A stretch of 64,000 nucleotides of DNA from Nocardioides sp. Soil774 (GCF_001428125.1 NZ_LMSM01000011.1:1-64000); one strand, 5' to 3'. Shown: positions 28,267 through 39,954, counted from the first letter of the stretch. A program made the numbers and translations. Notes: generated by a model from the letters alone, not told the origin.

Positions 28267-29220
28267 ATGCACACCTCTCGTTCCCTCCGCGGGCTCGTCG
28301 TGGCCGGCTCGATGGCGCTCGCCGCCACGACGCTGTCCGCGACCGCCGCCGTCCCCGCGACCGTACTGGGTTCCTCGCCCCAGGTCTCCGCCTGCAAGGA
28401 CGGTGCCGCCGGCTCGGCGGCCAACGCCCGTGTGCGCAAGGGCTCCAAGCAGGTCGAGCCCAAGCTGTTCGCGGGCAGCGGCGACCAGTACGCCAAGCTC
28501 GACAACGCCCCGACCCTCGCGGGCGGTTCGGTCACGGTCCCGACCTACTTCCACGTGGTGCTCCCCGCCGCCGAGGCCACCAACGGCACCGCCGCCGAGG
28601 ACCGCCTCCGCAGCCTGGTCACCGCGCAGATGGACGTGCTCAACAACTCCTACGCCGGCGGCTCGCTGACCTCGGGCTCGGCCGCGACGCCGTTCAGCTA
28701 CACCCTGTCGGGCGTCGACTTCTCCTACAACGACGCGTGGTACACCGTCGTCCCGGGCAACGTCGAGAAGGAGATGAAGGCCGCCACGCGTGTCGGCGGC
28801 AAGGAGACCCTCAACGTGTGGACCGCCAACATCGGCGACGGCCTGCTCGGCTGGGCGACCTTCCCCACCAAGAGGCTGAGCTCCGACGACGGCGTGGTCA
28901 TCCTCGACGAGTCGATGCCGGGCGGCACGGCCGGCAAGTACTCCGAGGGCGACACGCTCACCCACGAGGTGGGTCACTGGCTGGCGCTCTACCACACCTT
29001 CCAGGGCGGCTGCCGGGGCCAGGGCGACCAGGTCGCCGACACCCCGGCCGAGGCGCAGGCCCAGTTCGACTGCCCCACCGGCGCCGACACCTGCACCGCC
29101 CCCGGCATGGACCCGATCCACAACTTCATGGACTACACGCAGGACTCCTGCATGTACCAGTTCACCGCCGGCCAGGCCGCTCGCATGAGCGACGCCTGGA
29201 CGCAGTACCGCGCCGGCTGA
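28267..29220 (+). CDS. Secreted M43-type (pappalysin/cytophagalysin-like) zinc metalloprotease
   Basis: The 317-aa preprotein has a signal peptide (about 1-33, Arg-rich start then AATTLSATAAVPA) and a metzincin catalytic domain. The zinc motif HEVGHWLALYH gives His233, Glu234, His237 and His243, and the Met-turn NFMDYTQDSCM lies near 287-296. The His ligand is followed by a Cys-rich loop (CRGQGDQVADTP, FDCPTGADTC), typical of M43 enzymes with disulfides. The product should be extracellular and may cleave host or environmental proteins. A bidirectional hairpin follows at 29244. The ATG at 28267 is preceded by AAGGTGATTCTCGG and an upstream TAGGTT. Confidence 0.88.
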   Translation: MHTSRSLRGLVVAGSMALAATTLSATAAVPATVLGSSPQVSACKDGAAGSAANARVRKGSKQVEPKLFAGSGDQYAKLDNAPTLAGGSVTVPTYFHVVLPAAEATNGTAAEDRLRSLVTAQMDVLNNSYAGGSLTSGSAATPFSYTLSGVDFSYNDAWYTVVPGNVEKEMKAATRVGGKETLNVWTANIGDGLLGWATFPTKRLSSDDGVVILDESMPGGTAGKYSEGDTLTHEVGHWLALYHTFQGGCRGQGDQVADTPAEAQAQFDCPTGADTCTAPGMDPIHNFMDYTQDSCMYQFTAGQAARMSDAWTQYRAG

Positions 29221-29243
29221 CCGCAGCGCACCTGCACCACACC

Positions 29244-29281
29244 CGGACGCCGGGTCGGGCCCCCGCCCGGCCCGGCGTCCG
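29244..29281. terminator. Bidirectional 17-bp hairpin terminator
   Basis: The arms 29244-29260 and 29265-29281 are complementary over 17 pairs (one T-G wobble) with a CCCC loop. It sits between the converging metalloprotease and sulfotransferase genes and can serve both strands. Confidence 0.8.
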
Positions 29282-29285
29282 TGCG

Positions 29286-29930
29286 TCAGAACGCGTAGTC
29301 GAAGGCCTCGAGGTCGGCGGCGTACACCTCGGCGACCCTGTCGCGGGCCGCGGCCGAGTAGTAGTCGCGATAGCTGCCGTGCGGTGACTTGTTGCGGTGG
29401 GGGATGCGCGTCGGCTCGGACCCGAGGTGGCGCTCCACCTGCTGCAGGTCCTCGGCGAAGGTCTCGGTCCGCCCCACGAAGTCGACCTCGCGACCGGGCG
29501 CGCGGAGGTAGTCGACCTGCGGTCGGCCCACCCGTGGCAGCTCCTCGGTGCCGCGGAGCACGAACTCCTCGAAGCCGGTGTACGCCGCCGCCGCGCGCCA
29601 CATGTCGTTGCCGCGCATCTTCTCCGCGTCCGCTCCCTGCGGGCGTCCGCTCGAGGGGCCCCACTCGCGGTCCCAGTCCTGGATCATCGACCACCACGAC
29701 ACCATCCGGGCCCACGGGTTGCGCACGAACGCGAAGGACCAGTAGTCGGCCACGTGCGGCTCGGCGCGCAGGATCCGCTCGTAGGGCGCGTGACGCCCGA
29801 GCGGCGGCCGCACCCCGGGCGCCTTGCTCCGCGCGTCGGGGCAGGCGCGCTCGAACGCCACACCGACCGAGACGCCGCCGGTCTTCGGCACGTGCACGAA
29901 GAGTGCGCGCCGGGCGTCGGAGATGAGCAC
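29286..29930 (-). CDS. Sulfotransferase-family protein 1
   Basis: The 214-aa enzyme should transfer sulfate from PAPS to a hydroxyl acceptor. The 5'-phosphosulfate loop appears as LFVHVPKTGGVSV (Lys16) and the 3'-phosphate contact as FAFVRNPWARMVSW (Arg70), both characteristic of Sulfotransfer_2-type proteins. Later blocks are NDMWRAAAAYTGFEEFVLRG and HRNKSPHGSYRDYYSAAARDRVAEVYAADL. It is closely related to the protein at 30655-31296, with nearly identical N-terminal, central and C-terminal blocks, so the pair is a recent duplication. The GTG at 29930 has TAGCCT (29938-29943, minus strand) 7 nt upstream. The acceptor is unknown. Confidence 0.85.
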   Translation of the reverse strand: MLISDARRALFVHVPKTGGVSVGVAFERACPDARSKAPGVRPPLGRHAPYERILRAEPHVADYWSFAFVRNPWARMVSWWSMIQDWDREWGPSSGRPQGADAEKMRGNDMWRAAAAYTGFEEFVLRGTEELPRVGRPQVDYLRAPGREVDFVGRTETFAEDLQQVERHLGSEPTRIPHRNKSPHGSYRDYYSAAARDRVAEVYAADLEAFDYAF

Positions 29931-29992
29931 GGGCGCGAGGCTAGCCCACGCGGCGGTGCGCGCCTGATCCGATGGGGGATGATCGGGGCGTG

Positions 29993-30661
29993 ATGACGTT
30001 CTTCGACCGGGGCCCCGGGCGCGACTTCGTCCTCCTCGCGCTGCCGAAGACCGCCAGCACGACGCTCGAGCGGGCGCTCGCGCCCCACGCCACCGAGGTC
30101 GTCAGCTCACCCCCGGGCCGCAAGCACCTGCCCGCGCGCGCCTTCGTGCACACCGTCGCGCCCGAGCTCGCCCGTCAGGGCCGTGGGCGCGACACCTACG
30201 AGCTGGTCACGATGTTCCGGGAGCCGATCGAGTGGCTGGAGTCGTGGTGGCGCTACCGCTCCCGCGACGACAGCCGCCAGTCCACCGCGGACATGTCGTT
30301 CGAGGAGTTCGCCCTGCACTACCTCGCGGGCCACGACGACGCCCCGGTCCCGAAGGGTCGCCCGGCCAGGTTCGTCCAGGCGCGGGGAGTGGTGGCGGTG
30401 GACCGCATCTTCAGCGTCGACCGCCCGGACGTCTGGTCGGTGTGGTTCGCCGAGCGACTCGGCGCGCCGCTGGTCTTCGAGCGACGCAACGCCTCCGACG
30501 CGGCTCGCGGCGAGCTCTCCTTCGCGACCCGGGAGGCACTGGCCGCGCACTTCGTGCCGGAGTACGACGTGTGGCAGCGGCTCGCCGCCACGGGGGAGTG
30601 GGCCGACGCGCGCGGGACGGCCCTGGCGGCCCAGCCTCCGGTGGGCCAGCCGGATCAGTAG
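29993..30661 (+). CDS. Sulfotransferase-like protein 2 (divergent type)
   Basis: This protein of about 222 aa keeps the PAPS-loop pattern as LLALPKTASTTLERAL (Lys19) and a MFREPIEWLESWWRY segment in the 3'-phosphate position. It is otherwise quite different from the two neighbours on the other strand and contains no NDMWRAAAAY block. It lies between those two paralogues and overlaps the 3' end of the right-hand one by 7 bp. I start at the ATG at 29993, with GGGG a few nt upstream; ATG 29972 or GTG 29990 are alternatives. The sulfotransferase assignment rests on the phosphate loop and the neighbours. Confidence 0.7.
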   Translation: MTFFDRGPGRDFVLLALPKTASTTLERALAPHATEVVSSPPGRKHLPARAFVHTVAPELARQGRGRDTYELVTMFREPIEWLESWWRYRSRDDSRQSTADMSFEEFALHYLAGHDDAPVPKGRPARFVQARGVVAVDRIFSVDRPDVWSVWFAERLGAPLVFERRNASDAARGELSFATREALAAHFVPEYDVWQRLAATGEWADARGTALAAQPPVGQPDQ

Positions 30662-31296
30662 GTGTAGCCGAAGAGCTCGATGTCCTCGGCGTAGACCTCC
30701 TCGACCCTGCGACGCGTCTCGTCGGTGTAGTAGTCGTGGTAGGTGCCGTGGCGTGACTTGTTCTTGTGCGGCGGCGTGGTGGGCTCGAGCCCCAGGTGCA
30801 CCTGCACGCGCTGCAGGTCCTCCACGAAGTTCTCGGTGCGGCCGATGAAGTCGACCTCCCGCCCGTGCTTGGGGGCGCGGAGGTAGGTGATCTGCGGGGT
30901 GCCCACGCGGGGGAGCTCCTCGGTGCCGCGCAGCACGAACTCCTCGAACCCGGAGTAGGCGGCCGCGGCGCGCCACATGTCGTTGCCGTCGCGCATCGAG
31001 CCGTGCTTGACGTCCTGCGGCTTGCCGCTGGCGGGGCCGTGACGCCGGTCCCACGCCGAGATCATGGAGTACCACGAGACCATCCGCGCCCACGGGTTGC
31101 GCACGAACCCGAAGGCCCAGTAGTCCACGACCTGCGGCTCGTGCTTGATGATCTTGCCCAGGGTGGCGTGCCGGCCGATCGGCGTACGCGCCTTGCGAGC
31201 GTCGGGGCAGGCCTCCTTCACCGTCTCCTCGACCGAGACACCACCGGTCTTGGGGACGTGGACGAAGAGCACCTGCCGGGAGTCGCTGATGAGCAC
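30655..31296 (-). CDS. Sulfotransferase-family protein 3 (paralogue of 29286-29930)
   Basis: The 213-aa protein has the PAPS loop LFVHVPKTGGVSVEE, the 3'-phosphate motif FGFVRNPWARMVSWYSMI, the central NDMWRAAAAYSGFEEFVLRGTEELPRVG and a C-terminus ending VYAEDIELFGYTY. All of these align with the first protein of the cluster without large gaps. The promoter region is conserved too: TAGCCT (31303-31308, minus strand) is 6 nt before the GTG. Three sulfotransferase-like genes within 2 kb suggest modification of a surface glycan, glycolipid or small molecule, but no polymer-biosynthesis gene is adjacent. Confidence 0.85.
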   Translation of the reverse strand: MLISDSRQVLFVHVPKTGGVSVEETVKEACPDARKARTPIGRHATLGKIIKHEPQVVDYWAFGFVRNPWARMVSWYSMISAWDRRHGPASGKPQDVKHGSMRDGNDMWRAAAAYSGFEEFVLRGTEELPRVGTPQITYLRAPKHGREVDFIGRTENFVEDLQRVQVHLGLEPTTPPHKNKSRHGTYHDYYTDETRRRVEEVYAEDIELFGYTY

Positions 31297-31517
31297 GCGC
31301 CGAGGCTATCCCACGCACCACCCGCACCAGACCCGCGCCCGAGCCGGCCCACAGGGCCTCCAGGTGGTCCAGACCAGTGGCGCGGAATCCCGGTGTGAAA
31401 CCGCAGGAACTCTCAAGAAGGGCTGTTATGCCCGTGGTTCAACAGATGAACGCCGTAGCGTCACCAGAGTCATCGTGGGGATGGCGTCAACCAGTCAGCG
31501 AGCCGTGGGGGTTCAGC

Positions 31518-32000
31518 ATGTCGCAGGTCATCAATCGCCGCACCGTGGTGCGGGGCGCAGCGTGGAGCATCCCGGTCGTCGCGGTGGCGGCCAACGCGCC
31601 TGCTTTCGCAGCCTCGACCGACGCGCCCGTCATCTCGTCCATCTCGGTGACCTGCCGCACCACCGGCCAAGGCAACGGCAACTGCCAGGGCTACCGGCTC
31701 GCGCTCGCCTTCCAGGTTCAGGGAACCTACAGCTGGTCGATCAACATCACCGCCGCGCAGATCGTCACCGACACCGGCGTGACCCAGTCGATCAACAGCC
31801 CGGTGTTCCCCGTGACGATCAGCGCGCTGAACCCGACCATCCCGAACCTGTGGTTCTGCTCGGCGTCGAGCCCGAGCAAGATGGATCTTCGGATCACCTA
31901 CACGGCGACCCGCACTGACGCTCAGGCGCCGCCGGCAAGCACGATCAGCTACCCGAGCGCGACGACCTTCGTCACGTTTGACGGCATCCCTGGTTGCTGA
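31518..32000 (+). CDS. Tat-exported protein of unknown function
   Basis: The 160-aa product starts MSQVINRRTVVRGAAWSIPVVAVAANAPAFAAS, a twin-arginine signal with cleavage expected after AFA. The mature part (about 128 residues) has four cysteines (CRTTGQGNGNC, FC, and the terminal GC) and many Ser/Thr/Ile repeats suggestive of a beta-sandwich with two disulfides. I do not recognise a family. The start ATG 31518 is favoured because the Tat motif begins there; an in-frame ATG at 31377 would bury it. Base composition is less GC-rich than nearby genes, which may mean transfer. The 221-bp upstream gap has no clear promoter. Confidence 0.65.
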   Translation: MSQVINRRTVVRGAAWSIPVVAVAANAPAFAASTDAPVISSISVTCRTTGQGNGNCQGYRLALAFQVQGTYSWSINITAAQIVTDTGVTQSINSPVFPVTISALNPTIPNLWFCSASSPSKMDLRITYTATRTDAQAPPASTISYPSATTFVTFDGIPGC

Positions 32001-32002
32001 CG

Positions 32003-32023
32003 GGGGCATTCTTCGGACCCCCT
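32003..32023. terminator. Short GC hairpin between convergent genes
   Basis: GGGGG (32003-32007) can pair with CCCCC (32019-32023) around an 11-nt loop, directly after the stop codon at 32000 and before the convergent stop at 32034. Only 5 bp, so weakly supported. Confidence 0.35.
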
Positions 32024-32033
32024 GGCTCAGCGC

Positions 32034-32714
32034 TCAGGCCTCGAGCGGCCAGCCCCGCTGGGCCCACGCGCCGGTGCCGCCTGCCACGTTGATCGCAGCG
32101 AGGCCCTGGGCGCGCAGGTGGTCGACCACCTGCCGGCTGCGACCGCCCGCCTGGCAGATCACGAAGATCGGCTGGTCCTTCGGCAGCTCGGCGACCCTGC
32201 CGGGCACGTCGTTCATCGGGATGTGCACGGCGCCGGGCACGCGCCCGCCGGCCACCTCGTCGGACTCGCGGACGTCGACGACGTAGGCCCCCTGGCTGTG
32301 GGCCGCGGCGAACTCGTCGAGGCCGACCTCGTCCTGGGGCCCGTTGGCAGCTGCCTCCTGCGCGGCCGCGACCTCCTGCCGTACGGCGTCCATGTCGAGC
32401 CCGCGCGCCTGCGCGATCACGTCCGACAGCGCCTGGGCCGGCAGCGCGCCGGCCTGGTTGAAGAGCAGGATCCCGTCGCGGAAGAGCATCAGGGTCGGGA
32501 TCGAGGTGATCGCGGCCATCTGGGCCAGCTGCTGCTCGGCCTCGGTGTCGACCTTGCCGAAGACGATGTCGGGGTTGGCCTGCGACGCCTTCTCGAAGAT
32601 CGGGGCGAACTGGCGGCACGGGCCGCACCAGGCAGCCCAGAAGTCGATCAGGACGATGCCGTCGCCGCTCACGGTCTGCTCGAAGTCGGCCAGGGTCAGC
32701 TCGCGGGTGCTCAT
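32034..32714 (-). CDS. Thioredoxin-rhodanese fusion protein
   Basis: The 226-aa protein joins two redox or sulfur-transfer domains. Residues 1-110 are a thioredoxin with WCGPC (Cys30 and Cys33), the cis-Pro in SIPTLMLF and a normal fold length. After an Ala/Glu/Gln-rich linker (about 112-130), residues 131-226 are a single rhodanese with the persulfide-forming Cys187 in VICQAGGRSRQ. Such fusions can transfer or reduce cysteine persulfides. Downstream neighbours on the opposite side include an MBL hydrolase and a mycothiol-transferase-fold protein on the same strand, consistent with low-molecular-weight-thiol sulfur chemistry. Start ATG 32714. Confidence 0.9.
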   Translation of the reverse strand: MSTRELTLADFEQTVSGDGIVLIDFWAAWCGPCRQFAPIFEKASQANPDIVFGKVDTEAEQQLAQMAAITSIPTLMLFRDGILLFNQAGALPAQALSDVIAQARGLDMDAVRQEVAAAQEAAANGPQDEVGLDEFAAAHSQGAYVVDVRESDEVAGGRVPGAVHIPMNDVPGRVAELPKDQPIFVICQAGGRSRQVVDHLRAQGLAAINVAGGTGAWAQRGWPLEA

Positions 32715-32766
32715 GGCCCCACCATGCCACGGGCGCCGCGGCGACTCACGTCGGCGACGGCCCTGC

Positions 32767-33465
32767 TCACCAGCCGCGGGCGCGCCACTCCGGCAGCGAG
32801 GCCCGCTCGGCGCCGAGCGTCGAGTCGTTGCCGTGACCGGGGTAGAACCACGTCGCGTCGGGCAGGCGGTCGAACACCTTCGCCTCCAGGTCGTCCATCA
32901 ACGAGGTGAAGTCGGCCGGGCTGGTGGTGCGTCCCGGCCCGCCGGGGAAGAGCGAGTCGCCGGTGAACAGGTGCGGGTGCTCGGAGACCGACGGGTCGTC
33001 GAGCAGGAGCGCGATCGAGCCGGGCGTGTGCCCCGTGAGTCGTACGACGCCGAGCTCGCACGTGCCCACGGCGACGGTGTCGCCGTCGCCGACCCGGCGG
33101 GCGACCGCCACGCCCGTCTGCTCCTCGATCGCGTCCGCGTCCGGCTCGCCCGCGACCACGCTCGCGCCGGGGTGGGCGGCGACGACCGCGGCGAGGGCGC
33201 GGTGGTGGTCCCAGTGCTGGTGCGTGGTGACCACGGCCGACAGCGTCCGGTCGCCGATCAGCTCCAGCAACCGCTCGGGCTCGGCGGCGGCGTCGACGAG
33301 CACGAGCTCGTCGGCCTCGCTGCAGTGCAGGAGGTAGCAGTTGTTGGACATGTCGGGATCCACCGCGACCTTGGTGACCGTCAGGCACCCGAGCCTCCGC
33401 ACGTCAGGAGCGCCGCCGGGGGAGACCTCTCCGGTGTAGCTGTCGGGCTGCTGCTCGTTCACCAT
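32767..33465 (-). CDS. MBL-fold metallo-hydrolase
   Basis: The 232-aa zinc hydrolase has the HxHxDH signature THQHWDHHRAL (His82, His84, Asp86, His87), the later GHTPGSIALLL and TGDSLFPGGPGRT segments and a C-terminal YPGHGNDST, the order found in glyoxalase II-like and persulfide-dioxygenase-like MBL proteins. The substrate is not defined; a thioester or thiol adduct is the usual guess for this branch. Its ATG overlaps the 3' end of the upstream mycothiol-transferase-fold gene (ATGGTGA), so the two are translationally coupled. It is followed, 52 nt downstream, by the thioredoxin-rhodanese gene on the same strand. Confidence 0.87.
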   Translation of the reverse strand: MVNEQQPDSYTGEVSPGGAPDVRRLGCLTVTKVAVDPDMSNNCYLLHCSEADELVLVDAAAEPERLLELIGDRTLSAVVTTHQHWDHHRALAAVVAAHPGASVVAGEPDADAIEEQTGVAVARRVGDGDTVAVGTCELGVVRLTGHTPGSIALLLDDPSVSEHPHLFTGDSLFPGGPGRTTSPADFTSLMDDLEAKVFDRLPDATWFYPGHGNDSTLGAERASLPEWRARGW

Positions 33466-34172
33466 GACTCCACCTCCGGGAGATCGGTCGTGTCGGACGT
33501 GAGGCCCGCGCCCGTGCCGCGGCCGGTCAGCCACCAGCCCAGGTCGGCCGAGGTGCCGGAGACGGTCGGGCCGCCCTCCCCGTCGCCGTAGTGCCAGGTG
33601 CGGTCGAGGTCGGTGGGCCGCGCGCTGAAGGGCTGCGGGTAGGGACGCTTCGTCATCGAGTCGAGCAGGAGCACGCGGAACGCCTCGGGCCAGTCGCCCG
33701 CGGCGTAGCCCGCGCCGAGGTCGGCATGGTGGATCTCGACCTCGCGCACGCGCATGAGGGGCACGCTGACGAGCGCGAAGTCCGGGCCGCCCGGCGTGCG
33801 CTCGAACCGGCCGTCCCAGTCGTCCTCGTGCATCGCGGCCAGGGCCCGCTCGAAGTGGGCGGTCGCGCCCAGGAAGCGCTCGCGGAGGTCGGCCGGGTCG
33901 TCGGCGGCGAGCTCGGCGATGTCGGCGTCGCGGGCCTCGGGGGAGGCGTACATCGGCTGCGGCTGGTGCACGTGCGCCCCGTGCAGGACGCCGGCCAGGC
34001 CCTCGGCGTTGAGCGCGAGGTGCGCCACGACGTGGGCCCGGGTCCACCCCGGGAGGAGGGAGGGCTCGCCCCACTCGGGCCCGGCGAGGGCGTCGACGGT
34101 GCGGACCAGCGCCCGGTCGGCACCTGCGATGAGGTCGGCGGCGCGGGCCGCGGAGTCGGTCACGCGTCCCAT
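33459..34172 (-). CDS. Maleylpyruvate-isomerase/mycothiol-transferase-fold (DinB-like) protein
   Basis: The 237-aa protein has an N-terminal DinB-like four-helix bundle (LIAGADRALVRTVDALAGPEWGEPSLLPGWTRAHVVAHLALNAEGLAGVLHG) carrying the metal-binding His pattern seen in mycothiol-dependent maleylpyruvate isomerases, plus a later RVREVEIHHADLG. A C-terminal SCP-like segment is shorter than in MshC-linked enzymes. In actinobacteria this family uses mycothiol as cofactor for detoxification or isomerisation; the substrate here is unknown. The start is ATG 34172; a longer in-frame reading to 36110 is only the antisense of uvrA. It is coupled to the MBL gene downstream. Confidence 0.8.
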   Translation of the reverse strand: MGRVTDSAARAADLIAGADRALVRTVDALAGPEWGEPSLLPGWTRAHVVAHLALNAEGLAGVLHGAHVHQPQPMYASPEARDADIAELAADDPADLRERFLGATAHFERALAAMHEDDWDGRFERTPGGPDFALVSVPLMRVREVEIHHADLGAGYAAGDWPEAFRVLLLDSMTKRPYPQPFSARPTDLDRTWHYGDGEGGPTVSGTSADLGWWLTGRGTGAGLTSDTTDLPEVESW

Positions 34173-34281
34173 CGTGCCACCTCGGCGGGGTCCACCCCCG
34201 TGGGTGGACGATGGGCCCGTTGTCGGTGGTGGGTCATAGTGTGGAGCGGTGCGTCGTCTTGACCGCGACGACCGACCGGGA

Positions 34282-34295
34282 CGAACATGTGTTCG
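34282..34295. promoter_or_regulatory. LexA (SOS) box upstream of uvrA
   Basis: CGAACATGTGTTCG contains GAAC-N4-GTTC (34283-34294), the actinobacterial SOS consensus, with the flanking C/G pair also matching. It lies 63 bp before the uvrA start. A potential ATG at 34287 lies inside the box, so it is not used as the start. Confidence 0.8.
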
Positions 34296-34358
34296 ACTCC
34301 CCAGACCTCTCCAGACCTTCTCCCACACCTTCCTGCGACAGGACCGACGAGGACCACA

Positions 34359-37379
<3,021 letters not shown>

Positions 37380-37418
37380 TCACAGGGTGCTCACAGGTGG
37401 GCTGGCTAGGGTCGGCGC

Positions 37419-37862
37419 ATGACCGCGATCAACAGACGTCGTGCCCTCTCCGGTTCCGCTGCCGTCGCCGTCGGCGTACCGATCCTCGCCGCCTGCGGCA
37501 ACGGCTCGGCGTCGACCGGCTCGACCGGTGCGGACGGCTCGGGGAGCTCGCCGAGCGGGAGCGGTGGCGCCGCGGGCGAGACGCTGGCCACCGCCGCCGA
37601 CGTGCCCGTCGGCGGGTGCTTCGTGGTGTCGGGGGCCAAGGTCGTGGTGACGCAGCCGAGCGCGGGTGACTTCAAGGCGTTCACCGCGGTGTGCACCCAC
37701 CAGGGCTGCCTCGTGGAGACCAGCTCGGAGGGCGACATCCCCTGTCCGTGCCACGGCAGCAAGTTCTCCCTCGACGACGGGTCCCCGATCTCGGGCCCGG
37801 CGAGTGCGCCCCTCGCGGCGGTCGACATCACCGTCGACGGGGACACCATCACCCGGGCCTGA
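37419..37862 (+). CDS. Exported Rieske [2Fe-2S] lipoprotein
   Basis: The 147-aa protein begins with MTAINRRRALSGSAAVAVGVPILAACG, combining a twin-arginine-like RRR with a lipobox (LAAC). This predicts a Tat-exported, membrane-tethered lipoprotein. A Ser/Gly-rich spacer (about 27-52) leads to the Rieske fold, whose ligands are in CTHQGC and CPCHGS (two Cys and two His). It is smaller than the QcrA subunit of the cytochrome bc complex, so it is a stand-alone electron carrier with unknown partner. TAGGGT at 37407-37412 lies 6 nt before the ATG. Confidence 0.87.
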   Translation: MTAINRRRALSGSAAVAVGVPILAACGNGSASTGSTGADGSGSSPSGSGGAAGETLATAADVPVGGCFVVSGAKVVVTQPSAGDFKAFTAVCTHQGCLVETSSEGDIPCPCHGSKFSLDDGSPISGPASAPLAAVDITVDGDTITRA

Positions 37863-37905
37863 CCGGGTGGCCCGCGCTGTCGGGGCTCGCCCGTAGGGTT
37901 GGCGG

Positions 37906-39954
37906 GTGGCCAGCCCGAGCTCCTATCGACCCGCTCCGGGGTCGATCCCCACCCGGCCCGGGGTCTACCGCTTCCGCGACGCCAAGGGCCGCGTGATCTA
38001 CGTCGGCAAGGCCAAGAGCCTGCGGGCACGCCTGTCGTCGTACTTCCAGGACATCTCCAACCTCCACCCCCGCACCGCGTCGATGGTCACGACGGGTGCG
38101 AGCGTCGAGTGGACGGTCGTCGACACCGAGGTCGAGGCGCTGCAGCTGGAGTACAGCTGGATCAAGGAGTTCGACCCGCGGTTCAACGTGAAGTACCGCG
38201 ACGACAAGTCCTACCCCTGGCTCGCGGTCACCGTGGGCGAGGAGTTCCCGCGCGTCATGGTCGGGCGCGGGGCCAAGCGCAAGGGCACCCGCTACTTCGG
38301 CCCCTACAGCCACGTCTGGGCGATCCGCGAGACCGTCGACCTGCTGCTGCGGGTCTTCCCGATGCGCTCGTGCAGCAACGGCGTCTTCAAGCGCTCGGCG
38401 CAGATCGGTCGCCCGTGCCTGCTCGGCTACATCGACAAGTGCTCCGCGCCGTGCGTGGGCTCGGTGACGCCGGAGCAGCACCGCGCGATCGTCGACGACT
38501 TCTGCGACTTCATGGCCGGCAGCACGACGGCGTTCACGAAGCGTCTCGAGCGTGAGATGTACGCCGCCTCCGAGGCGCTCGACTTCGAGAAGGCCGCGCG
38601 GCTGCGCGACGACCTCGGCGCGCTCAACCGGGCCCTGGAGAAGCAGGCGGTCGTGCTCGGTGACGGCACCGACGCCGACGTGATCGCGCTCGCCGAGGAC
38701 CCGCTCGAGGTGGCCGTGCAGATCTTCTACGTGCGCGGGGGGCGCATCCGCGGCCAGCGCGGCTGGGTCGCCGACCGCACCGACGAGGGCGGCACTCCCG
38801 AGCTGGTGCAGGACTTCCTGCTCCAGCTCTACGGCGGGGTCGGCGTCGACGATGGTGCCGGCGACACGATCCCGCGCGAGGTGCTCGTCCCGGCGCTGCC
38901 GCCCGACCACGGCGTCATGGAGGAGCTGCTGAGCGAGCGGCGCGGCAGCAAGGTCGCGATCCGGGTGCCGCAGCGCGGCGACAAGCGCGACCTCCAGCAG
39001 ACGGTCGCCACCAACGCGGCGCAGGCGCTCGCGCTCCACAAGACCAAGCGAGCCAGCGACCTCACCACCCGCAACCGTGCGCTCGAGGAGATCCAGCAGG
39101 CGCTGTCGCTCGACGAGGTGCCGCTGCGCATCGAGTGCTACGACGTCTCCAACCTCCAGGGCACCGAGGTCGTCGCGTCGATGGTCGTCTTCGAGGACGG
39201 GCTGTCACGCAAGTCCGAATACCGCCGCTTCGTGATCCGGGGCGTCGACGGCCAGAACGACGTCGCGTCCATGCACGAGGTGATCACCCGGCGCTTCAAG
39301 CGCTTGTTGGATGAGCAGGCGCGCGGTGAGCTTCAAGATGCTCCTCGGGCGGCGCCGGCGGGCTCGGATGCTTCGCAGGCTCAGCAGCCCGACCCGCAGG
39401 CGCCCCTCCTCGTCGACCCCGAGACCGGACGACCGCGCAAGTTCGCCTACGCGCCGTCCCTCGTCGTCGTCGACGGCGGCCCCCCGCAGGTCGCCGCTGC
39501 CCAGCAGGCGCTGGCCGAGCTCGGGATCAACGACATCCCGGTCTGCGGGCTGGCCAAGCGGCTCGAGGAGGTCTGGCTGCCGGCCGAGGAGGATCCGGTG
39601 ATCATGGCCCGCACCAGCGAGGGCCTCTACCTGCTCCAGCGCATCCGCGACGAGGCACACCGCTTCGCCATCAACCACCACCGCAGCCGACGCTCGAAGT
39701 CGATGGTCGAGAGCCTCCTCGACGACGTCCCCGGTCTCGGCGAGGTGCGACGCAAGACCCTGCTCAAGCACTTCGGCTCGCTCAAGAAGCTGCGCGAGGC
39801 CGACGTCGATCAGATCGCGCTGGTGCCCGGCATCGGACCGCGCACGGCCGGCTCCATCAAGGACGCGGTCGCGAAGGCCGACGCGACCCGCAAGACTGCG
39901 GGCAGCGCACCGGCGGTCAACACCGCCACCGGCGAGCTCATCGAGGAGGACTAG
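37906..39954 (+). CDS. uvrC: Excinuclease ABC subunit C
   Basis: The 682-aa nuclease makes both incisions in nucleotide-excision repair. The N-terminal GIY-YIG domain reads [29 protein letters not shown], a UVR motif lies near 205-240 ([22 protein letters not shown]), the endonuclease-V-like C-terminal catalytic domain holds [21 protein letters not shown] and HRFAINHHR, and paired HhH motifs end the protein ([29 protein letters not shown]). A short Ala/Pro/Gln-rich insertion sits near 480. TAGGGT at 37894-37899 lies 6 nt before the GTG start. rapZ begins 2 nt after the stop, so the two are one operon. Confidence 0.96.
   Translation: MASPSSYRPAPGSIPTRPGVYRFRDAKGRVIYVGKAKSLRARLSSYFQDISNLHPRTASMVTTGASVEWTVVDTEVEALQLEYSWIKEFDPRFNVKYRDDKSYPWLAVTVGEEFPRVMVGRGAKRKGTRYFGPYSHVWAIRETVDLLLRVFPMRSCSNGVFKRSAQIGRPCLLGYIDKCSAPCVGSVTPEQHRAIVDDFCDFMAGSTTAFTKRLEREMYAASEALDFEKAARLRDDLGALNRALEKQAVVLGDGTDADVIALAEDPLEVAVQIFYVRGGRIRGQRGWVADRTDEGGTPELVQDFLLQLYGGVGVDDGAGDTIPREVLVPALPPDHGVMEELLSERRGSKVAIRVPQRGDKRDLQQTVATNAAQALALHKTKRASDLTTRNRALEEIQQALSLDEVPLRIECYDVSNLQGTEVVASMVVFEDGLSRKSEYRRFVIRGVDGQNDVASMHEVITRRFKRLLDEQARGELQDAPRAAPAGSDASQAQQPDPQAPLLVDPETGRPRKFAYAPSLVVVDGGPPQVAAAQQALAELGINDIPVCGLAKRLEEVWLPAEEDPVIMARTSEGLYLLQRIRDEAHRFAINHHRSRRSKSMVESLLDDVPGLGEVRRKTLLKHFGSLKKLREADVDQIALVPGIGPRTAGSIKDAVAKADATRKTAGSAPAVNTATGELIEED

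Noticed and set aside
34287..34358. An earlier uvrA start at ATG 34287
   Set aside because: That ATG lies inside the LexA box and would add 24 residues that do not look like UvrA; the protein begins [17 protein letters not shown] from GTG 34359.
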